From: Bifidobacterium breve
Lineage (GTDB): Bacteria > Actinomycetota > Actinomycetes > UBA12327
Length of the DNA stretch: 5,481 nucleotides
Direction of reading: 5' to 3'
NCBI GenBank assembly: GCA_943332445.1
Contig: CALQPL010000088.1
Coordinates: 1 to 5,481 of the forward strand
Made by a program: the position numbers and the translations under genes. Shown here one piece after another: positions 1-4,222 of the stretch. Every line of letters begins with the position of its first letter. Position 1 is the first letter of the stretch. Below the pieces are notes generated by a model. That model saw only the letters and a program-made list of their open reading frames with translations, had not been told where the DNA came from and did no database searches.

Positions 1-230
1 AACTTGATGGCGAAGGGGAAATTTGCTCCACCTCGCCCACGGACTCCATCGCGCTGCAAAGCAACAATGGCCTCATCCACACTTCGTTTGGTTCTTCGTC
101 CCGCAGGAAGCGGTGAACCATGAAGAGCGCGATGATTCGCCAATGTCATGGATCCTTCAAAGACATTGGGATTGCCAATTCCCGCAAGGAGCACCGGTTC
201 ATGTGTTGCACCAAAGGTGAGGGATTTCAC
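1..230 (-). CDS. NuoF-like NADH-binding flavoprotein, N-terminal fragment (runs off left edge)
   Basis: Reading leftward from a GTG at 228-230, the frame stays open to the window edge, giving 76 complete codons. The key motif is GRGGANFP at residues 65-72, preceded by DGVR and followed by FAIK. It matches the glycine-rich FMN/NADH-binding loop of the NADH dehydrogenase 51-kDa (NuoF) family, usually GRGGAGFP followed by a Lys. The short N-terminus, with LLAGIGN near residue 14 and HGSPLP near residue 37, resembles stand-alone actinobacterial NuoF-like proteins with a C-terminal iron-sulfur region, rather than complex I NuoF; that comparison is from memory. The GTG overlaps the stop of the upstream ferric-reductase-like gene by 4 bp (GTGA), so translation is probably coupled. 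The likely role is to take electrons from NAD(P)H and pass them to the membrane haem protein. The Asn in place of the usual second-last Gly of the motif is unusual. The SLBB and 4Fe-4S portions lie outside the window and cannot be checked. Confidence 0.8.
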   Translation of the reverse strand, partial: MKSLTFGATHEPVLLAGIGNPNVFEGSMTLANHRALHGSPLPAGRRTKRSVDEAIVALQRDGVRGRGGANFPFAIK

Positions 231-817
231 GACAACGACACCTCGCCCTTGTGGGCATCATGGCCGGCAACGGGTGGCGAACCGATCGTGTTCGCGCCAG
301 TTAAGACGATGGATAGGCGCCATAGTGAAGCGCTCAAACCCACAACGGCCGATCCGATGATGATGCTTAAGCCCCACGAAGTCCGGGCGTCGGTGCCCGT
401 GCCAAATGCGTGAAAGAGGCACATGGCCCAGCCTGCGTAGGAGAGAACGTGGAAGATGCGCCAGGTTCGTTCTTGGACGCGGGCTCGTATAAACGTGGTC
501 AGCAACACCAGCAAGATCAAGTCGAGGGCCAACGTGCCCAGACCCAGCCAGAAGGGCTCATACCCGCCACGGAAAGGCACTAGGACATCAATGGGCGTGA
601 TGTCGACGTACGAGTCCAGAACTGCTGTGACCACGTGCACGACCAGCAGGCCCAGCGCCGCGCTCGTTACCCGCACGTGAAGGTCCTGGGACAACAGTCG
701 AGCAGGGGATGTGGGGTTGCGGCGACGGGTTGCCAACACCCCCAGGGTCAGGGAAATAGTGAACAACACCAAGAGGACAAACCCGCTTGAGCGGTCAAGG
801 AACCACAAGGTATTCAT
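227..817 (-). CDS. Ferric-reductase-like di-haem transmembrane protein
   Basis: This is a 196-residue integral membrane protein with about five hydrophobic helices, near residues 11-30, 50-70, 90-110, 121-140 and 149-171. Four histidines form two pairs: H47 and H61 (His-x13-His), and H123 and H136 (His-x12-His). This is the spacing by which ferric reductase, NOX and MsrQ-type transmembrane domains hold two b-type haems across the membrane. There is no C-terminal FAD/NAD(P)H-binding reductase domain, since the protein ends about 25 residues after the last helix. Electrons must therefore come from a separate partner, and the overlapping NuoF-like gene downstream is the obvious candidate. The start at 815-817 overlaps the apbE stop by 4 bp (ATGA). 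The tail carries a Gly-His-Asp-Ala-His stretch (residues 185-189) that could bind metal, but this is speculative. The family assignment is firm; the electron acceptor (iron, quinone or a flavoprotein) is unknown. Confidence 0.82.
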   Translation of the reverse strand: MNTLWFLDRSSGFVLLVLFTISLTLGVLATRRRNPTSPARLLSQDLHVRVTSAALGLLVVHVVTAVLDSYVDITPIDVLVPFRGGYEPFWLGLGTLALDLILLVLLTTFIRARVQERTWRIFHVLSYAGWAMCLFHAFGTGTDARTSWGLSIIIGSAVVGLSASLWRLSIVLTGANTIGSPPVAGHDAHKGEVSLS

Positions 818-1740
818 GCGAGTTCTCGATCCTGTGGCCAGTCGCCGGTATAGGTCACTTCGTCAGTTTGCGCGATTAAGCGGGCTGGCAGTTGCAGGCT
901 CGCCAGCCACCGACGCGCGGGCTCACCCATAACGATGGCGGCAGTCGCTGCGTGATTGGCTGCAACGCAGGTAGCGGCCATGACTGTTGCCGTACGCCAC
1001 ATTCCAACGGCAGGAGCTAGCGTTCGAGGATCGATGATGTGGTGAGCCGTTGCACTCTGGACCTTCCACGTCCTACGCACTGTGGATGACGTTGCCAAAC
1101 CACCAGGTCCAACGAGAACAGCAACCGCGACATCTGTGGGTGACTCTGCGACCTCAACGATCGTCCGGAAATCTGCGGGACCCGCGATGGCTAGGTCTCC
1201 ACCAATGCCAATCACACAAGGGACGTTCAACTCTTCCCAGACGCGCTGACTAGCGCGATCGCTGGCCCAAGCCTTGGCCGTGGCGCCAAGGTCAATAAGT
1301 ACTCCCTGCGGAACAGACACCACGTTGTTGTCGATGTGGATGTCCTTCCAGGTGGATGCTCGGTCAAGAACGATGGATGGTTGAGGGACCACTTGCTGAG
1401 GGACCTCAGCGCTGTACCCCCACGCGCGCATGATGCGACCGAGCGTGGGATCAAGAAGGCCGTTAGTTGCTTCGGCAGCTTCGACCGCTGCTGTGATCAT
1501 GGCGATGAGGGCAGGAGATCCTTCGCGCGGTTGACCGCTCATCAACCCGATGACTTCCGAATCCTCGCGAAATCGGCTGGCTGCCATTTCGACATCAAGC
1601 ATCACGGAACGAACAATCGCGCTGGCTTCATCCAAGAGGGTGACGTCTTGCACCCACGTTGAGACGTCACAGGTCCAATCCACCCACGTGGCTATTCCTG
1701 GCGTGGTGATCGTTCGACTAGCGAGGTCGTGGTTCGCCAT
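814..1740 (-). CDS. apbE: ApbE-family FAD:protein FMN transferase
   Basis: This 308-residue protein would transfer FMN from FAD onto a Thr/Ser of a target flavoprotein, with Mg2+. ApbE landmarks occur in order: SRF (55-57), GLLDPTLGRIMRAWGY (94-109), DLGATAKAWASD (150-161), IGGDLA (179-184), ATSSTVRRTWK (216-226), HHIIDPRT (233-240), and the metal-site helix CVAANHAATAAIVMG (258-272). Length is typical of the family. I see no signal peptide or lipobox Cys at the N-terminus, so the enzyme is probably cytoplasmic, unlike exported ApbE lipoproteins. The ATG lies 2 bp after the stop of the upstream gene (TAAGGATG on the minus strand) and the 3' end overlaps the ferric-reductase-like gene, which points to one operon with coupled translation. 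The Mg2+-ligand position that is Asp in classical ApbE (four residues before the conserved Thr, here T266) is Asn262. Some actinobacterial members also seem to have Asn there. No substrate domain for the enzyme is encoded in this window. Confidence 0.9.
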   Translation of the reverse strand: MANHDLASRTITTPGIATWVDWTCDVSTWVQDVTLLDEASAIVRSVMLDVEMAASRFREDSEVIGLMSGQPREGSPALIAMITAAVEAAEATNGLLDPTLGRIMRAWGYSAEVPQQVVPQPSIVLDRASTWKDIHIDNNVVSVPQGVLIDLGATAKAWASDRASQRVWEELNVPCVIGIGGDLAIAGPADFRTIVEVAESPTDVAVAVLVGPGGLATSSTVRRTWKVQSATAHHIIDPRTLAPAVGMWRTATVMAATCVAANHAATAAIVMGEPARRWLASLQLPARLIAQTDEVTYTGDWPQDRELA

Positions 1741-1742
1741 CC

Positions 1743-2180
1743 TTAAGAACCGTTGGACTTACCTGATGGCGCGGGTGGAGCGGGCGGGGGAATGTAGGGC
1801 TTGATCTTCACCGTTTTGCGCACTGTGCGCTTGGGTGTGGTTGAGCGCGAAGTCGTTGACTTCTTGGTGGTCGACTTGCTGGCGGTCTTGGGTGCCACGG
1901 TGGTGGCCGTGGACTTCGAGGACGTTGGCGCTGGAGCCACGCTTTGCGCAGGAGCGGGGAACACCGAACTTGGTTGTTGGGTTGCTGCTAATTGTGCTAA
2001 TTGCTGATTGGCTTTCGTCACCTCAGCTGCTTTTGCGGTGTTGGCCAGTGCAGCCGCACCTAAGGCCGTGGCCGCAGTGGCCCCAACCATGACGGTCGCT
2101 CCCAGCCGTGATGACAGTGCAGTCGTGCGATCGCGCTGCTTGGCTCGGTCGATGGATGCGGTTACCGCTTTGCGCTTCAT
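1743..2180 (-). CDS. Exported or membrane-anchored Ser/Thr/Lys/Pro-rich protein of unknown function
   Basis: I do not recognise a family for this 145-residue protein. A basic N-terminus (residues 1-26, rich in Lys and Arg) precedes a hydrophobic Ala-rich segment at about 27-47 and an AKA-AE sequence at 49-53, which could be a signal peptidase I site after A51; if uncleaved, the segment would be a membrane anchor. Residues 53-69 are Gln/Ala-rich. Residues 70-126 are low complexity in Ser, Thr, Lys, Pro and Ala, and the tail is proline-rich (PYIPPPAPPAP, 129-139). No Cys, haem motif or flavinylation motif is seen. It is first in the leftward redox operon, 2 bp before apbE. In related operons I would expect an FMN-binding domain protein with a similar N-terminal anchor and linker; here only the anchor and linker are present. 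The continuous frame, signal-like start and tight spacing support a real gene. Confidence 0.72.
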   Translation of the reverse strand: MKRKAVTASIDRAKQRDRTTALSSRLGATVMVGATAATALGAAALANTAKAAEVTKANQQLAQLAATQQPSSVFPAPAQSVAPAPTSSKSTATTVAPKTASKSTTKKSTTSRSTTPKRTVRKTVKIKPYIPPPAPPAPSGKSNGS

Positions 2181-2193
2181 GGGTTAATCATCG

Positions 2194-2222
2194 GTCATAG
2201 ACCCCTAAACATTGATCCCCAA
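2194..2222 (-). promoter_or_regulatory. Candidate promoter of the leftward redox operon
   Basis: On the minus strand, TTGGGG (2217-2222) and TATGAC (2194-2199) are separated by 17 bp, the ideal spacing for a vegetative sigma factor, with three and four matches to the respective consensus hexamers. Transcription would start near 2187, only about 6-7 nt before the ATG at 2178-2180. No Shine-Dalgarno sequence precedes that ATG, so the mRNA would be leaderless or nearly so, which is common in Actinobacteria. This is a consensus match only. Confidence 0.3.
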
Positions 2223-2321
2223 AAGTCCTAAGACGCCCTTAAGGTTTGCTGCTCGTTGCCCTATGCCAAAGCCCGAAAAGAACCGCCCTCCATCGTCAGG
2301 CGCTGAGAATTGAGGTCCAGA

Positions 2322-2346
2322 TCCCAGCGTGGGCACTAGGCTGGGA
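2322..2346. repeat. Perfect 7-bp inverted repeat upstream of pup
   Basis: TCCCAGC (2322-2328) and GCTGGGA (2340-2346) are exact reverse complements separated by 11 bp. A smaller inverted repeat, CCCA-GCG-TGGG (2323-2333), shares the left arm. The repeat ends 26 bp before the pup start codon and overlaps the candidate -10 element, so it could be an operator for a dimeric regulator. It could also be chance. Confidence 0.4.
2337..2342 (+). promoter_or_regulatory. Candidate -10 element for the pup-prcBA transcript
   Basis: TAGGCT fits the actinobacterial TAnnnT pattern and would place the transcription start near 2349, with a leader of about 23 nt containing the pup ribosome-binding site. The best -35-like hexamer, TTGAGG (2310-2315), is 21 bp away, which is too far, so the site would rely on the -10 alone. 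The element overlaps the right arm of the inverted repeat at 2322-2346. The evidence is weak. Confidence 0.25.
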
Positions 2347-2360
2347 GCACCTGAGCACGA

Positions 2361-2365
2361 AGGAG
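2361..2365 (+). promoter_or_regulatory. Ribosome-binding site deciding the pup start
   Basis: AGGAG lies 6 nt before the ATG at 2372. It supports that codon over in-frame upstream starts such as the TTG at 2246, which would add 42 residues absent from known Pup proteins. Confidence 0.75.
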
Positions 2366-2371
2366 CCGATC

Positions 2372-2572
2372 ATGAGCGAACGGGAATCTCAACGTCGAAC
2401 CGAGCGGGCGGCTGACGAACCCCTCGAGGACGAGGTCACCCAGCCCACAGCAGAGGCACGGCGTGACCAACTCGATGATGACGTCGACGCCATTTTGGAC
2501 GAAATCGATGGCGTGCTGGAGACCAACGCTGCCGAATTCATCGCTTCCTTTGTGCAAAAGGGTGGGCAATGA
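2372..2572 (+). CDS. pup: Prokaryotic ubiquitin-like protein Pup
   Basis: This 66-residue protein is the degradation tag of the actinobacterial proteasome. PafA attaches its C-terminal Glu, formed by deamidation, to substrate lysines. The C-terminus FVQKGGQ (60-66) is the family hallmark, and residues 33-58, with LDDDVDAILDEIDGVLETN in the middle, match the acidic segment that forms a coiled coil with the N-terminal helices of Mpa/ARC. The N-terminal third is polar, charged and probably disordered, as in other Pups. Because the last residue is encoded as Gln, the depupylase/deamidase Dop must act before ligation. K63 is the only lysine in the protein. Length (64 residues in Mycobacterium tuberculosis), a good ribosome-binding site and the start of prcB overlapping the stop (ATGA) all support this start. 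Identification is secure. Confidence 0.97.
   Translation: MSERESQRRTERAADEPLEDEVTQPTAEARRDQLDDDVDAILDEIDGVLETNAAEFIASFVQKGGQ
2558..2562 (+). promoter_or_regulatory. prcB ribosome-binding site inside the pup 3' end
   Basis: AAGGG sits 6 nt before the prcB ATG (2569-2571). It is formed by the Lys63-Gly64 codons of pup, so the conserved Pup C-terminus and the translation signal of prcB occupy the same bases. Confidence 0.6.
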
Positions 2573-3417
2573 GCCACAACGAAGGTCGTCTTTCTGGGGC
2601 TTACATGACCCCCGGCGTGAGTTCATTCACTGATTTCTTGCGCCTACATGATCCATCGCTCCTGCCGTCGGGGCGGTCCATGGGCAACATTGCCAGCACC
2701 TCCCCGGTCGAAGTTCCGCATGGCACGACCATCGTTGCCCTCAAATGCGCGGACGGCATTGTCATGGCCGGAGATCGACGCGCCACCATGGGAAATGTCA
2801 TCGCGAGTCGCGACATTGAAAAGGTGTTCGCCACGGATGACTACTCCTGCATTGGTATAGCAGGTACCGCTGGTGTGGCCCTAGAGATTGTTCGATTGTT
2901 TCAAGTAGAACTTGAGCACTACGAAAAGATTGAGGGAGTGTTGCTGTCCCTGGACGGCAAAGCCAATCGCCTTGCTTCCATGCTGCGTTCCAATCTAGGT
3001 ATGGCCATGCAAGGACTGGCAGTTGTTCCCTTGTTTGCAGGTTTTGACTTAAGCGAACAAACCGGACGCATTTTTTCTTACGACGTCACCGGTGGTCGCT
3101 ACGAGGAACATGACCACCACTCAATCGGTTCGGGATCGATGTTTGCTCGTGGTGCCCTGAAGAAGTTGTGGTCACCAGGTATGGCACAGGCTGATGCGAC
3201 GCGAATCGCCGTTGCAGCCCTGTACGACGCCGCTGATGATGATTCAGCTACTGGTGGACCCGACTTGACCCGAGGGATCTTCCCGATCGTGACGGTTGTT
3301 GACAGGGATGGCTATCGCCGCTTGACGGACGAAGAACTTGAACCAATCATTCGCGAATTGATCGTGAGTCGCACTGGGGACTCTGGTGGCTCTCGCGGAG
3401 CTGGGGGCGATCGCTGA
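2569..3417 (+). CDS. prcB: Proteasome 20S core beta subunit PrcB
   Basis: This 282-residue protein is the proteolytic subunit of the 20S core, acting in the cytoplasm in a 28-subunit barrel with PrcA. Residues 1-52 form a propeptide containing the conserved SSFTDFLR segment (18-25) and ending PHG. Self-cleavage before T53 would expose the catalytic N-terminal Thr in TTIVALK. In mature numbering the family's active-site residues are present: Thr1 (T53), Asp17 (D69, in AGDRR) and Lys33 (K85, in RDIEK). The SGS motif (188-190) and DDDSATGGPD (223-232), both typical of bacterial beta subunits, are also present. AGTAGVALEIVRLFQVELEHYEK matches the mycobacterial helix region. The gene overlaps pup by 4 bp and prcA by 1 bp, which suits coordinated production of the two subunits in equal amounts. 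The Gly/Ser-rich C-terminus is probably disordered. The gene looks intact and functional. Confidence 0.97.
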   Translation: MSHNEGRLSGAYMTPGVSSFTDFLRLHDPSLLPSGRSMGNIASTSPVEVPHGTTIVALKCADGIVMAGDRRATMGNVIASRDIEKVFATDDYSCIGIAGTAGVALEIVRLFQVELEHYEKIEGVLLSLDGKANRLASMLRSNLGMAMQGLAVVPLFAGFDLSEQTGRIFSYDVTGGRYEEHDHHSIGSGSMFARGALKKLWSPGMAQADATRIAVAALYDAADDDSATGGPDLTRGIFPIVTVVDRDGYRRLTDEELEPIIRELIVSRTGDSGGSRGAGGDR

Positions 3418-4172
3418 TGAGCATGCCGTTTTATGTTTCTCCCGAACAGATCATCAAAGACAAGGCCGACTACGCCCGTAAGGGAATCGCTCGTGGGCGC
3501 AGTGTCGTGGTCATCCAATACGCCAATGGGATCGCTTTTGTGGCCGAAAACCCTTCGCGTGCATTGCACAAGATCAGCGAGATTTATGACCGAATTGCGT
3601 TCGCCGCGGTCGGTAAATACAACGAGTTTGAAAGCCTTCGGGTGGCCGGGGTGCGCCTTGCAGACACCCGCGGGTATTCCTACGATCGCAAAGACGTCAC
3701 CGGACGCGGTCTGGCCAATGCCTACGCCCAGACTCTGGGCACAATCTTTACCGAAAACCCCAAGCCGTTTGAAGTGGAGATTGTTGTCGCTGAGGTAGGG
3801 GAGAGCGCCGCCGAGGATCAGATGTATCGATTGACGTTCGACGGGTCGGTGGCCGACGAGCACGGTTTTGTAGCCATGGGAGGTTCGGCTGAAGCCATTA
3901 CTGCCGCCTTGTCCCAGACCTACACGTCAGGACTTGCCTTCCCAGAGGCGTTGCAAGTAGCCGTGGCAGCCATGAACGCCGGACGATCATCGGCAGATCC
4001 ACGCCCGGCCGACGGGGATAGCTCTGACCTGGACGCCGCAATGCCAGATGCTGGAAGCCCGATTCCGGCAGGCCAGTTGGAGGTCGCAGTGTTGGATCGA
4101 ACCCGTAATCGCCGGTTGTTCCAACGCATCACCGGTGACCGTCTCGACGAAGTGCTGAATTCACTGAAGTAG
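3417..4172 (+). CDS. prcA: Proteasome 20S core alpha subunit PrcA
   Basis: This 251-residue protein forms the outer rings of the 20S core, which gate substrate entry and dock the Mpa/ARC unfoldase. The N-terminus MSMPFYVSPEQ (1-11) fits the gate peptide of actinobacterial alpha subunits and fixes the start. It is followed by ARKGIARGRSVV (20-31), FVAENPSRALHKISEIYDRI (41-60), GKYNEFESLRVAG (66-78), DTRGYSYDRKDVTGR (83-97) and YAQTLGTIFTE (103-113), all closely matching mycobacterial PrcA. There is no catalytic N-terminal Thr, as expected. Residues about 191-219 form an Asp/Ser/Pro-rich insertion before LEVAVLD that looks somewhat longer than in M. tuberculosis, while the tail after QRITG is short (11 residues) and lacks the mycobacterial Ser/Gly extension. 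The ATG shares one base with the prcB stop (TGATG), and GGGGG at 3403-3407 may be the ribosome-binding site. Confidence 0.97.
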   Translation: MSMPFYVSPEQIIKDKADYARKGIARGRSVVVIQYANGIAFVAENPSRALHKISEIYDRIAFAAVGKYNEFESLRVAGVRLADTRGYSYDRKDVTGRGLANAYAQTLGTIFTENPKPFEVEIVVAEVGESAAEDQMYRLTFDGSVADEHGFVAMGGSAEAITAALSQTYTSGLAFPEALQVAVAAMNAGRSSADPRPADGDSSDLDAAMPDAGSPIPAGQLEVAVLDRTRNRRLFQRITGDRLDEVLNSLK

Positions 4173-4184
4173 GCGCCCCATTAC

Positions 4185-4210
4185 GGCATGACATGCCTGC
4201 TGGGAATGCC
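4185..4210. repeat. Small inverted and direct repeat in the prcA-pafA gap
   Basis: GGCAT (4185-4189) is complementary to ATGCC at 4193-4197 and again at 4206-4210. The first pairing has only a 3-nt loop and is too short to call a terminator, with no T-run after it. The 50-bp gap shows no clear Shine-Dalgarno sequence or promoter for pafA. Confidence 0.25.
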
Positions 4211-4222
4211 TAGTGTGTCGGT

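Noticed and set aside
23..413. Plus-strand open frames over the left edge
   Set aside because: They lie opposite the NuoF-like and ferric-reductase-like genes, overlap each other in several frames and show no recognisable domain.
1801..2092. Plus-strand frames opposite the low-complexity protein
   Set aside because: They are complementary images of the Ser/Thr/Lys/Ala-rich codons and contain no independent gene signals.
2237..2244. CCTTAAGG palindrome in the intergenic region
   Set aside because: It is an 8-bp self-complementary site with no loop and no link to either promoter; such sites are frequent by chance.
2246..2371. 42-residue N-terminal extension of Pup from a TTG codon
   Set aside because: No Pup homologue I know has it, and the ATG at 2372 has a well-spaced AGGAG.
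3312..3863. 183-codon minus-strand frame opposite prcB and prcA
   Set aside because: It is antisense to two strongly conserved genes and its translation resembles no known family, so it is a shadow frame.
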